DNA from: JAIEPT01 sp038217425
GTDB taxonomy: Bacteria > Planctomycetota > Planctomycetia > Gemmatales > Gemmataceae
Direction: 5' to 3'
Assembly (NCBI GenBank): GCA_038217425.1
Contig: JBBQPM010000050.1
Location: 1 to 39,589 of the forward strand
DNA length: 39,589 nt
Positions 24,342 to 32,412 of the stretch are shown in pieces. Below the pieces are notes generated by a model, which was given only the letters and a program-made list of their open reading frames with translations, was not told the DNA's origin and searched no databases. A program made the position numbers and the translations under genes. The stretch's first letter is position 1. Each line of letters opens with the position of its first letter.

Positions 24342-25706
24342 TTAATACAACTTGCTGATGACCTGGCAACCGCTCGGCAAGATCGGCACGGGTCGGCCCG
24401 CGATGTCGTAGATCATGCTGTGCGGATCGATGCCCAGATTGTGATACAAGGTCGCCAGCACATCGTGCATGTGGTACGGCTCGTCCTTGACGTTGGCCGC
24501 GGTCGAGTCGGTCGTGCCGAGGACCTGGCCCGTCCTCATGCCGCCGCCCGCCATCAAGGCGAAGTTGACCTTCGGATAGTGATCGCGGCCCACATCCTTG
24601 TTGATGATCGGCGTGCGGCCGAACTCGCCCCAGACGATCACCGTCGTATCGCGGTCGAGTCCCCGCAGGTAAAGATCCTCGATCAGCGCCGAGACGCCGA
24701 CGTCGAAGACCGGGAGATTGTTGCGCAGCGAACGAAAGTTCCCGCCGTGCGTGTCCCAGAAGCCGTAGGCGACGGTGACGACGCGGGCGCCCGCCTCGAC
24801 GAGTCGGCGGGCCATCAGCAGCTGGTCGTTCCACAGCGGCGCGCCGTCCCCCTGATGCCGGCTGGAGCCTCGGCCATAACGATCGCGCACCGCCACCGGT
24901 TCGCGCGACAGGTCCAGCGCCTGCGTCATGCGGTTGGACGTGAGGACTTCGAACGCCAAATCGTGATACGTGTCGAGTCCCGGCCGGCGGGCGCCTTCGG
25001 AACCCTGGCGAAAGCCAGCGTCGACCTGGCTCAGCAGACTGCGCCGACCATCGAGCTGACCCAGCGTCACGCCCTGCGGCGACATCAGTGCGAGTTGTTC
25101 GCTATCGACTTTCACGCCTTGAGCGGCCCGGCCCAAAAGGCCGGCGCCCGGGCTGTTGTACGGCTGATGCTGCATCGTGGGAAACAGATCGACGAAGGGC
25201 GGCACCACCGGATCGACCCGTCCCTGCGTCCGCGCCACCACCGAACCGAAGTGCGGCTTCCCCTCGCGCCGGGTCACGCTCTGCGTATAACCCGTCGACG
25301 TCTGGAAGCTCGAGTGCTCGTCGACGAAACCCGTCAGCGCGCGGAGCACGATAAGCTTGTCCATCATGCGCGAAAGACGCGGGAGGTACTCGCTGACCTG
25401 CACGCCGGTGACGTTGGTGGCGATGGGCCGAAACTCGCCGCGAACCTCGGCGGGGGCGTTCGGCTTGAGATCGAAAGTATCTTGATGGGCCATGCCTCCG
25501 GAGAGGTAGACCATGATGACGGACTTGTGCGACGTGCGGCCGGCTTGCGCCTGGAGCAGTTGCGGCAAGGTGAGGCCGCCCATGGCGAGGGCGCCCATTT
25601 GCAGGAACGAGCGGCGCGACAGGCCGTCGCAGAAACGATTCGCGGCGTTTTGAGTGGCGTGCATGGCGGGCTTCGGGTGGTGGGTACGAAGGAGGGATTC
25701 TTTCAT
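24342..25706 (-). CDS. DUF1501 domain protein with Tat signal
   Basis: A 454-residue protein from ATG at 25706; a second in-frame ATG at 25664 (MHATQNAANRF) is equally plausible and neither has a clear ribosome-binding site. The Tat signal is LSRRSFLQMGALAMGGLTLP, a twin-arginine motif plus hydrophobic stretch. The rest is typical DUF1501 (sulfatase-like alkaline-phosphatase fold): SVIMVYLSGGMAHQDTFDLK, VSEYLPRLSRMMDKLIVLRA, VTVAYGFWDTHGGNF, TVIVWGEFGRTP and RDHYPKVNFALMAGGGM. These are exported planctomycete proteins of unknown reaction that keep the metal-site pattern of the alkaline phosphatase superfamily. They are usually paired with a DUF1549/DUF1553 protein, but this one has no such neighbour. 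Divergent from purE with 48 bp between starts. Confidence 0.92.
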   Translation of the reverse strand: MKESLLRTHHPKPAMHATQNAANRFCDGLSRRSFLQMGALAMGGLTLPQLLQAQAGRTSHKSVIMVYLSGGMAHQDTFDLKPNAPAEVRGEFRPIATNVTGVQVSEYLPRLSRMMDKLIVLRALTGFVDEHSSFQTSTGYTQSVTRREGKPHFGSVVARTQGRVDPVVPPFVDLFPTMQHQPYNSPGAGLLGRAAQGVKVDSEQLALMSPQGVTLGQLDGRRSLLSQVDAGFRQGSEGARRPGLDTYHDLAFEVLTSNRMTQALDLSREPVAVRDRYGRGSSRHQGDGAPLWNDQLLMARRLVEAGARVVTVAYGFWDTHGGNFRSLRNNLPVFDVGVSALIEDLYLRGLDRDTTVIVWGEFGRTPIINKDVGRDHYPKVNFALMAGGGMRTGQVLGTTDSTAANVKDEPYHMHDVLATLYHNLGIDPHSMIYDIAGRPVPILPSGCQVISKLY

Positions 25707-25754
25707 AATGTATCCAATGAATCGAGCGATTGCAATCCTTCTCCGGGAGTTCGC

Positions 25755-26252
25755 ATGACCGCAGCGGAGCCGCTCGTCGGCATCATCATGGGAAGCACTT
25801 CTGACTGGGACACCATGCGGCACTCGGCCGACGCGCTCAAGGAGTTGGGCGTGCCGTTCGAGGCGAAGGTCGTGTCGGCCCATCGCACGCCCGATCTTCT
25901 GTTTGCGTATGCGGCCGAGGCGGAGAAACGGGGCCTGAAAGTGCTCATCGCCGGCGCGGGGGGGGCCGCGCATCTACCGGGTATGGCGGCGGCGAAAACG
26001 ATCCTGCCCGTCCTGGGCGTGCCGGTCGAATCGAAGGTATTGCGCGGCGTCGATTCGCTGCTCTCGATCGTGCAAATGCCGGCCGGCATCCCCGTCGGCA
26101 CGTTGGCGATCGGCCAGGCGGGCGCCCGAAATGCAGGGTTGCTCGCAGCCGCGATTCTGGCGCTGGAGGACGCGGCCCTGCGCGCTCGGCTGCATCAGTT
26201 TCGCGCCGAGCAGACGCAAAAAGTCCTGGACGCGACCCTGGAAGGTTCGTAA
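25755..26252 (+). CDS. purE: 5-(carboxyamino)imidazole ribonucleotide mutase
   Basis: A 165-residue class I PurE. ATG at 25755 follows CGGGAG six bases upstream. Conserved motifs are GIIMGSTSDWDTMRH (phosphate binding), KVVSAHRTPD with the catalytic His, IAGAGGAAHLPGMAAAKT, and GVDSLLSIVQMPAGIPVGT. It converts N5-CAIR to CAIR in purine synthesis. The usual partner purK is not adjacent. It converges on the WD40 gene, with only 4 bp between stop codons. A much larger open frame contains this gene but the upstream part is antisense to the DUF1501 gene. Confidence 0.96.
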   Translation: MTAAEPLVGIIMGSTSDWDTMRHSADALKELGVPFEAKVVSAHRTPDLLFAYAAEAEKRGLKVLIAGAGGAAHLPGMAAAKTILPVLGVPVESKVLRGVDSLLSIVQMPAGIPVGTLAIGQAGARNAGLLAAAILALEDAALRARLHQFRAEQTQKVLDATLEGS

Positions 26253-26256
26253 TCCC

Positions 26257-27345
26257 CTACGTCCGCGGCCGCGGCGCGGGGCGCGCAGGCGCCGGCCGTT
26301 CCGTCATCGAGTAGACGCGGATCGAACCGGAGTTGTCGGTGTACTGCTCGATCGGCTGGTTTCGGCCGTTGCCGCCGTTGCCGCGCTGCTCGAAACAGGC
26401 GGCCACGATGCGGCGGTTGTCGGAATGCAAGTTCACTTCGCGCAGATGCTTGATCTGCTTGACGGTGTGGAACGGCTCAGAATCGGCAGGCCGCCAGAAC
26501 CACAGAGCGCCGTTGACGCCGCCCCCGGCCCCGATTAGGTATCCGTCCGGGTGCCAGATCAGGCCGATCACGAATCCTTCGAACGGTTCCTTGAACCGCA
26601 GCGGCGCCTTCACCTGACCTGTCGCCCAATCGAACACGGAGAGCGCCGGCTTCCCGGCGGCGAAACCGGGACTCGACGGCTCCGTGATCCCCCCCGCGAA
26701 CAGCAGGCTGCCGTCGCCGTTAAAGCCCAGGCTGCGCACCCCGCCGATGCCGCACAGCGACATCGTCGACTCCGGCGAGTGCCACAGCGCCTTGCCGTCG
26801 AACGTGCGGACCTTTCGGCCCGTGGCCATGTCCCATTCGTGGATGACGCCGAGCTGATCGCCGGAGATGAGATGCCCGTCCTTGTGGAAGGCGAGCGAGA
26901 AGATGTGCGACTCATGGCCGACGAGTTCGCGGACCTTGGCGCCGTTGTCGACGTTCCAGACGCGGATGACGGCGTCGTTGCCCGCGGTCACGAGATGTCG
27001 GCCATCGGGGCTGAGAATGGCGGCGCGGATCCAGCTTTGGTGCGCATCCACGATCGACCACGTGGGCCGGGCGTTTTCCTGCGTGAAGGGCCAGCAGTGG
27101 ATGACGCCCCAGTAATCGGTCGAGAAGAGGCGCTGGCCGTCGGGATGAAAGACGAGGGCCTGCACCCACGTTTGATGCGCGGAGAGCGTGACCTTGGCGT
27201 CGTCCGCGAGGTTCCAGAGGTGGAGTTGCCCGTCGAAATCGCCGGCGGCGACGCGCGTGCCGTCGGGCGTCAGCTTGCAGCCGAGGATTTGGCGAGGATG
27301 CAAGATGTTCTTGCTATCCCAAGTTTTCGTTGGTTCCGCGTTCAT
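26257..27345 (-). CDS. WD40 repeat protein
   Basis: A 362-residue beta-propeller with no signal peptide. ATG at 27345 has AGGA seven bases upstream. Repeats end in the WD-like dipeptide pattern: GDFDGQLHLWNL, STDYWGVIHCWPF, TAGNDAVIRVWNV, SGDQLGVIHEWDM, GVNGALWFWRP. About six or seven blades are visible. The C-terminal 30 residues are proline/arginine-rich (RPAPARPAPRPRT). WD40 propellers act as protein-interaction platforms, and planctomycetes encode many cytoplasmic ones. It lies 67 bp downstream of the amidohydrolase gene on the same strand; no functional connection is evident. Confidence 0.88.
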   Translation of the reverse strand: MNAEPTKTWDSKNILHPRQILGCKLTPDGTRVAAGDFDGQLHLWNLADDAKVTLSAHQTWVQALVFHPDGQRLFSTDYWGVIHCWPFTQENARPTWSIVDAHQSWIRAAILSPDGRHLVTAGNDAVIRVWNVDNGAKVRELVGHESHIFSLAFHKDGHLISGDQLGVIHEWDMATGRKVRTFDGKALWHSPESTMSLCGIGGVRSLGFNGDGSLLFAGGITEPSSPGFAAGKPALSVFDWATGQVKAPLRFKEPFEGFVIGLIWHPDGYLIGAGGGVNGALWFWRPADSEPFHTVKQIKHLREVNLHSDNRRIVAACFEQRGNGGNGRNQPIEQYTDNSGSIRVYSMTERPAPARPAPRPRT

Positions 27346-27412
27346 GAGTCAATCCTGCCTGAAACGTGATGTCTTTTCCGCATCTTCAGCAAAGCCGACC
27401 TGCTCGGTCGGG

Positions 27413-29074
27413 TCAAGAACCTTTTTGCGAAACCGCACTTCCCCGTCGGAGCGAGACGCCGGGCTGAGCGCCGGTCGCCTTGCCCTGATCGATCGCCAGC
27501 ACGCCGTTCACGACGACATATTCGATGCCCTCGCTGAGCTGGAACGGCTGCGTGAACGTCGAGCGGTCGATGACGCGCTGGGGGTCGAAGATCGTGATGT
27601 CGGCGGCGAAACCGACGCGTAACAGGCCGCGATCGTGGGCGCCGATCTTCTGGGCGTTCAGCGACGTCATCTTGCGGACGGCTTCCTCGAGGGTGATGAG
27701 TCCGAGTTCGCGGACGTAAAGCCCCAGCACGCGCGGGAAGGTTCCGAAGCTGCGCGGATGCGGATGCCCGCGGCGCAAGGGGCCTTCGAGCGCATGGGCG
27801 TAGCCGTCGGAGCCGATGCCGCACCAGGGTTGCTGCATGGCCAGGCGCATGTCCTTCTCGGCATGGTGTTCGAAGATAGCGGGGACGGAGCCTTCCTGTT
27901 CGCCGAGGAAATCGAGGAATTCCTCGAACAGATCGGGGTTCGCTTTGCCCTTGGAGCGTTCGGCGAGGACGCGGTCCATGGTCAGGCCGCCGTAGCCGGA
28001 GGTTCCGGTGAGGAGCATGCGCGCCCAGTCGCCGCCGACGGCGGTGTAGTGGTTGTACCATCCGGGGATGCCGTCCTTGATTTCGCGCCTCAGGCGCTCG
28101 CGGTCTTTCTTGAGGCGCTGGAGCATCAGCGCCTTGCCCCCTTCGTGCGCCCAGGGGGGAATGATGCTGGCGAGGTTGTTGTGCCCGCGTGTGTAGGGAT
28201 ACAGGTTCGCCTGGACGTTGACGCCGGCCTGACGCGCCTTGTTGACGAGATCGACGACCTCGTTCATCTTGCCCCAAAGTTTCTGGTCGGCGATCTTGAT
28301 GTGCAAGATCTCGAGCTGAATGCCGGCCTTGCGTGCAATCTCGATGACCTCCTTGAGCGCCGCAAGGACGTCGGTCCCCTCGTTGCGAATGTGGACGACG
28401 AAGATGCCGCCGTGCGCCGCGGCCACCTTGCACAGCTCGACGAGTTCGTCGGCATGGGCGAGCGATCCGGGCGGCATGGCGAGCATGGTGGAGACGCCGG
28501 CGGCGCCCTGCTTCATCGCGTCGGCGACGAGCTTTTTCATCTCGCCGAGCTGTGCCGCGCTGGGCCGGGCGTGCGAATCGCCCATCACGCATTGCCAGAC
28601 GGTCCCCAGGCCGACGAACGAGGCGACGTTGGTCGCGAAGCCGCGTTTGTCCGCGAGGTCGAAATATTCGCCCAGGGTTTTCCAGGTCACGGTCTCGTCC
28701 TTGACGCGGACGCCGGGAGGCTTCAGTTTGCCGAGGTAAGGCCCGGGCGAATTGTTTTCGCCGAAGACTTCGGTGGTGACGCCCTGGGTGATCTTGCTGA
28801 GGGCGGCGCCGTCCTCGATCAGGTGATGCTCGGAATGCGCATGGATGTCGATGAACCCGGGCGCGACGACGAGTCCCTTGGCGTCGATGGTCCGCTTGAA
28901 GATGCCGGGCGGGATTTGGCCGAGGGCGACGATCTTGTTGCCGCGGACGGCGACGTCGCCGTGAAACCAGGGATTGCCGCTGCCGTCGACGATCTTGCCG
29001 TTTTGAATGACGAGATCGTACGGCTGAGCCTGAACGGGGACGGCGCAGAGCAAGAGGAGGAGGAGGCGTTTCAT
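27413..29074 (-). CDS. Exported N-acyl-D-amino-acid deacylase-like amidohydrolase
   Basis: A 553-residue amidohydrolase with a signal peptide (MKRLLLLLLCAVPVQAQ). It opens YDLVIQNGKIVDGSGNPW and has the metal-binding motif GFIDIHAHSEH near 74-85, NNSPGPYL, ILHIKIADQKLW with a metal-site His, and IGSDGYAHALEGPLRRGHPH with the conserved Asp. This pattern fits the D-aminoacylase branch, which hydrolyses N-acylated D-amino acids. An exported enzyme could scavenge D-amino acids from peptidoglycan or biopolymers. No Shine-Dalgarno is visible before the ATG at 29074. It is divergent from the GDPD gene, 54 bp apart. Specificity is inferred from family only. Confidence 0.88.
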   Translation of the reverse strand: MKRLLLLLLCAVPVQAQPYDLVIQNGKIVDGSGNPWFHGDVAVRGNKIVALGQIPPGIFKRTIDAKGLVVAPGFIDIHAHSEHHLIEDGAALSKITQGVTTEVFGENNSPGPYLGKLKPPGVRVKDETVTWKTLGEYFDLADKRGFATNVASFVGLGTVWQCVMGDSHARPSAAQLGEMKKLVADAMKQGAAGVSTMLAMPPGSLAHADELVELCKVAAAHGGIFVVHIRNEGTDVLAALKEVIEIARKAGIQLEILHIKIADQKLWGKMNEVVDLVNKARQAGVNVQANLYPYTRGHNNLASIIPPWAHEGGKALMLQRLKKDRERLRREIKDGIPGWYNHYTAVGGDWARMLLTGTSGYGGLTMDRVLAERSKGKANPDLFEEFLDFLGEQEGSVPAIFEHHAEKDMRLAMQQPWCGIGSDGYAHALEGPLRRGHPHPRSFGTFPRVLGLYVRELGLITLEEAVRKMTSLNAQKIGAHDRGLLRVGFAADITIFDPQRVIDRSTFTQPFQLSEGIEYVVVNGVLAIDQGKATGAQPGVSLRRGSAVSQKGS

Positions 29075-29128
29075 GGAGGTTAAAATAATAGATTACGGGT
29101 GCAACATCCACTCGAACCCGAGGCCGAC

Positions 29129-29923
29129 ATGCACGGAATTTTTGTGACGCTGGCATGTCTCGCGCTGCCGGTCGTCTGCGAGGCTCAAATGAAGGTCGAG
29201 ATCATCGCCCATCGCGGCGCCTCGCACGACGCGCCCGAGAACACTTTGCCCGCGATCCAGCTTGCCTGGCGGCAAATGGCCGACGCTTCCGAGTTCGACG
29301 TGATGCTCTCAAAGGACGGGCAGATCGTCGTCATTCACGACAAGGACACGAAGAAAGTCGCCGGCGTCGACAGGCGCGTGGTCGATCAGACGCTCGCGGA
29401 GCTGCGCAAGCACGACGTCGGCGCCTGGAAGGGCGCGAGTTTCACGCCGATCCCAACGCTCGCGGAGATGCTGGCGACGATCCCCGACGGCAAGCGCGTG
29501 TTCATCGAAGTCAAATGCGGCGCGGAAATCGTGCCGGAACTCGACCGCGTCCTGAAGGCGTCGGGCAAGAAGCCGGCGCAGACGCCGATCATCAGCTTTC
29601 ACGCGGAGGTAATCGTGGCCGTGAAGAAAGCTCGGCCCGATCTGCAGGCATACTGGGTCGTCAGTTTGAAGCCGAAGAAGGATCAGAAGCCGCCGACCGC
29701 AAAGAGTCTGATCGCGAACGCCAGGGAGATCGGCGCCGACGGTCTGGATTTGTCCGCGGAAGGACTGACGAAAGACATCGCAGCTCAGGTGAAGTCGGCG
29801 GGTCTGAAACTTTACGTCTGGACGGTGAACGACCCCGTGGTCGCCGAGCGTATGATCGCGCTGGGCGTCGACGGCATCACGACGGATCGCCCCGGTTGGC
29901 TGCGCGAGAAGCTTGGGAATTGA
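29129..29923 (+). CDS. Exported glycerophosphodiester phosphodiesterase
   Basis: A 264-residue GDPD with a signal peptide (MHGIFVTLACLALPVVCEAQ). The ATG at 29129 has GAGG five bases upstream; a GTG at 29099 is rejected because it would bury the signal. The TIM-barrel active site is intact: AHRGASHDAPENT (H28, R29, E37, N38), ASEFDVMLSKDG (E55, D57), VIHDKD (H70, D71), FIEVKCG and LYVWTVND near the end. It hydrolyses glycerophosphodiesters to glycerol-3-phosphate and alcohol in the periplasm, for phosphate or glycerol recovery. Followed by an inverted repeat. Confidence 0.94.
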   Translation: MHGIFVTLACLALPVVCEAQMKVEIIAHRGASHDAPENTLPAIQLAWRQMADASEFDVMLSKDGQIVVIHDKDTKKVAGVDRRVVDQTLAELRKHDVGAWKGASFTPIPTLAEMLATIPDGKRVFIEVKCGAEIVPELDRVLKASGKKPAQTPIISFHAEVIVAVKKARPDLQAYWVVSLKPKKDQKPPTAKSLIANAREIGADGLDLSAEGLTKDIAAQVKSAGLKLYVWTVNDPVVAERMIALGVDGITTDRPGWLREKLGN

Positions 29924-29928
29924 TCGTG

Positions 29929-30046
29929 CGAAAGCCCAGGGATGGCTATCCCTGGGGGAAGCGCCAGGGATCGTCACTTTTCGAACGACCGCGACGAAAT
30001 CGCGCCGTGTGGCGCTTTCCCAGGGATAGCCATCCCTGGGCTTTCG
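29929..30046. repeat. Inverted repeat, AAGCCCAGGGA family, likely terminator
   Basis: Arms at 29929-29956 and 30019-30046 are perfectly complementary over 28 bp, with an imperfect extension inward (GGAAGCGCC against GGCGCTTTCC). It lies between the convergent GDPD and cytochrome peroxidase genes, starting 5 bp after the GDPD stop and ending 6 bp from the other stop. Same family as 15492-15556 and 31054-31153. Confidence 0.9.
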
Positions 30047-30052
30047 CCGACT

Positions 30053-31024
30053 TTACTTGGGCGGGCTGTAGTGCGCCGGCGTGTCGCCGGTGAGCGACTC
30101 CAGGAACGACACGATCGAAGCGGCGTTGGCATCGCTCAGGCGAGCGCCAAGTTGCACCTGGGCCATCACTTGCACCGCCTCCTTCAATTCGACGACCGAG
30201 CCGTCGTGAAAGTAGGGGCCCGTCTTGGCGATGTTGCGCAGCATGGAGACGCGAAACTTGTAGCGATCCGCCTCGTCCTTGCTGACGTCGAAGAGTCCCG
30301 CGTCTTGTTTCTCGGACCTAGTGGCCGACCAATAATCAGACTTGACGCCGAACTTCTTGAGCGACGTCCCGCCCAAAAGCGGGCCCTTGTGACAATCGGC
30401 GCAGCCCACTCTCATGAAAACCTTTAGACCGATCTTTTGCGGCGGAGTGAGCGCCGCGTCGTCGCCGGCGAGGTAGCGGTCCAGCGGCGCGGGCGTTACC
30501 AGGGTCGCTTGATAAGCTTGCAGGGCTTTTGCGTAGTTCGAGGGCGACGCCGGATCGGCGTCCGCCGGGAATGCCGACTTGAACGCCGACTCGTAATCGA
30601 GTTTCTTCAGCAACGGCGTCACAGCCTCGGGCGCCGCGAAGCCCAACGACCCGGTGAGCGATTTCTCCGCCTGATGTGCCCCCGATTTGCGGTCGCCCAC
30701 CCAGCGCAGCGCAGGTTGCAGCATCGCATTGAAGACCGTTTGCGAATTGCGCGTGGTGAGCTTTCCCCGGGCGTCGAGCGAAAAGGGTCGGCTGTCGGCG
30801 CCGGCGTCCCGATGGCAGCTGGCACAGGCGACTTTCCCATTGGCGGACAGTCGCTCGTCCCAAAAGAGCGCCCGACCGAGCGTCACGTCCGCGGCGCCGA
30901 GATCAAGCGATGGGGACGTCTTGAGAATGCCGAAGGCTTGCTTGGCCTCGTCGCGCAGTTTATCGTCGGCGCCGGCGAACGAAGTCGTCACGAACCACGC
31001 GACGAGTGCAATCGTGCGAATCAT
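30053..31024 (-). CDS. Di-haem cytochrome c peroxidase / MauG-like protein
   Basis: A 323-residue protein with a signal peptide (MIRTIALVAWFVTTSFAGA). ATG at 31024 has GGGAG seven bases ahead. Two c-type haem motifs are present: CASCH (C67, C70, H71) and CADCH (C208, C211, H212). Family landmarks are LGRALFWDERLSANGKVAC, AMLQPALRWVGDRKSG, and MLRNIAKTGPYFHDGSVVEL near the C-terminus. It fits the CcpA/MauG family in the periplasm, which reduces hydrogen peroxide with electrons from a cytochrome or copper protein, or performs oxidation chemistry in MauG-like members. Which of the two cannot be told. It is flanked by two copies of the same palindromic repeat family. Confidence 0.92.
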   Translation of the reverse strand: MIRTIALVAWFVTTSFAGADDKLRDEAKQAFGILKTSPSLDLGAADVTLGRALFWDERLSANGKVACASCHRDAGADSRPFSLDARGKLTTRNSQTVFNAMLQPALRWVGDRKSGAHQAEKSLTGSLGFAAPEAVTPLLKKLDYESAFKSAFPADADPASPSNYAKALQAYQATLVTPAPLDRYLAGDDAALTPPQKIGLKVFMRVGCADCHKGPLLGGTSLKKFGVKSDYWSATRSEKQDAGLFDVSKDEADRYKFRVSMLRNIAKTGPYFHDGSVVELKEAVQVMAQVQLGARLSDANAASIVSFLESLTGDTPAHYSPPK

Positions 31025-31053
31025 GACACGCTCCCAAAATCGCTGTCTTGACG

Positions 31054-31153
31054 CGAAAGACCAGGGATCGCCCTCCCTGGGGAACCATCGGTCGCGCGAA
31101 ATTGGATGCTGGTCCCTGGCGCTTTTCCAGGGATCGCCATCCCCGGGCTTTCG
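31054..31153. repeat. Imperfect inverted repeat, AAGCCCAGGGA family
   Basis: Arms at about 31054-31080 (CGAAAGACCAGGGATCGCCC...) and 31127-31153 pair with a few mismatches. A partial internal copy GGTCCCTGGCGCTTTTCCAG is present. It lies between the sugar transferase stop and the cytochrome peroxidase start on the minus strand. This is a more degraded member than 15492-15556. Confidence 0.8.
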
Positions 31154-31163
31154 GCGGAACGCG

Positions 31164-31970
31164 TCAATTCAGCACCGGCACGGGTTCCGACTGCACCGAC
31201 ACATCCTCTTCTTTGCAATGCAGACCGTCTTGCAGGCGTTGGTAGTTCCGTTCGACCGCGTGCGAATCGGGGAAGACGAAGAGTTTGCGGATGGTTTTGA
31301 ACGACATGCCGATCATTTTGAAGAAGGTCGCCCAGCAGATGCGGACGTCGAGCCAGACGCTGCAGGTTTGCACGTATTCGAGGTCGTAGGCGAGTTTGGC
31401 GCGGACGCTGTCGAAATCGGAATCGGGCGGGAGTTGGACCTGGGCGTAACCGGTGACGCCGGGACGTACCAGGAGTCGGCTGCGGTAAAAGGGGATGGCG
31501 TGTTCGAGCGCGGGGAAGAATTCGGGGCGTTCGGGACGGGGGCCGACGAGGCTCATTTCGCCGCGGAGGACGTTCCACAGTTGCGGGAGTTCGTCGATAT
31601 GGGTTTTGCGCAACCAGTACCCCAGGGGAGTGATGCGGGAATCGCCGGGGCGCGACCAGGTGGCGCCGGTGAGGCTTTCGCATTCGTGATACATGGTGCG
31701 GATTTTGAAGATGAGGAACGGCTTGCCGCCCCGTCCAAGGCGGACCTGGGTGTAAAGCGCCGGACCGCGCGAGGTCCATTTCACAAGGGCCAACGCCAGG
31801 AGTATCAGAGGCGCCGTCAGAACCAGGAGCGCGACGGCAGCGATCCCGTCGAACGCAGCCTTGCCGGCCAGATTCCAGGACCGATCAGAGACTCGAAATG
31901 CCGACGCCGATGCGGGAGGCGCCGGGGCGACCGGAAGGTCGTTCCGCGGCGCCAGCGACAAATTAAACAT
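31164..31970 (-). CDS. Bacterial sugar transferase (polyprenyl-phosphate glycosyl-1-phosphate transferase)
   Basis: A 268-residue protein. ATG at 31970 (MFNLSLAPRN) has GAGG seven bases upstream; the frame extends further but without coding signs. One hydrophobic re-entrant segment lies at about 40-65 (AAFDGIAAVALLVLTAPLILL). The catalytic domain has GPALYTQVRLGRGGKPFLIF, KIRTMYHECE, RKTHIDELPQLWNVLRGEMS, LVGPRPERPEF and VRPGVTGYAQV. These are all the landmarks of a monotopic phosphoglycosyl transferase (small type), without the large N-terminal membrane domain of WcaJ/WbaP. It starts exopolysaccharide or O-glycan assembly by moving sugar-1-phosphate to undecaprenyl phosphate. Preceded by the longest intergenic region of the window, so it is probably separately regulated. 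Confidence 0.93.
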   Translation of the reverse strand: MFNLSLAPRNDLPVAPAPPASASAFRVSDRSWNLAGKAAFDGIAAVALLVLTAPLILLALALVKWTSRGPALYTQVRLGRGGKPFLIFKIRTMYHECESLTGATWSRPGDSRITPLGYWLRKTHIDELPQLWNVLRGEMSLVGPRPERPEFFPALEHAIPFYRSRLLVRPGVTGYAQVQLPPDSDFDSVRAKLAYDLEYVQTCSVWLDVRICWATFFKMIGMSFKTIRKLFVFPDSHAVERNYQRLQDGLHCKEEDVSVQSEPVPVLN

Positions 31971-32412
31971 GGGATCGCCTCTTCGTGACGATGTTCCGAA
32001 AACCCTGGGCGGCCGAGGCGCGACTTTCTGTCCAAAATCGCGTCTCTTCAAGGACAGCATATCTTACGAATTTGCCGGTTTTGCGGAAAACAGTCGAGGT
32101 TTCGGTTTTTCCGATTCCGTTGACAGGGCAGCTTAACCGATTTGGGGAGGCACGTTCAAGCCGTAAATTGCCCAATTTAATGTTCCGCGCGGAACATCTG
32201 TTTAGTGATTGGGATAAGTGAGATTTGTTGCGAGATTTTAGAATGCGAAGAAGAGCTTCACCGTAGCGTCACAAAGACAGAGAAAAGAAAGGACGGAAAT
32301 CGCTGTATTTTTGAAGCGGGTTAGAACCCGAAACGAAATGACGCGAAGGCGGTCGCGACCGGGGTGGGAAACCTCCGGTCGGCTCGCGTCCGTCTGTTGT
32401 TATCTTTCTGTG
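31971..32412. other. 442-bp non-coding region, AT-richer than its surroundings
   Basis: Between the sugar transferase start and the DUF1501 stop I see no credible coding frame. The part 32040-32240 is visibly richer in A and T than the genes. It contains the 18-bp palindrome at 32180-32197. A sugar-transferase promoter must lie here; TAAGAT on the minus strand near 32060 is a weak -10 candidate. No tRNA or clear terminator. Confidence 0.6.
32180..32197. promoter_or_regulatory. 18-bp perfect palindrome, parS-like or operator
   Basis: ATGTTCCGCGCGGAACAT is fully self-complementary with no spacer. Its inner 16 bp match the bacterial parS consensus TGTTTCACGTGAAACA at 12 of 16 positions, the four differences being symmetric transitions. 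The well-known CACGTG core is replaced by CGCGCG. It stands alone in an AT-rich non-coding region. It may be a ParB site variant or a repressor operator; no parA or parB gene is in the window. Confidence 0.45.
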
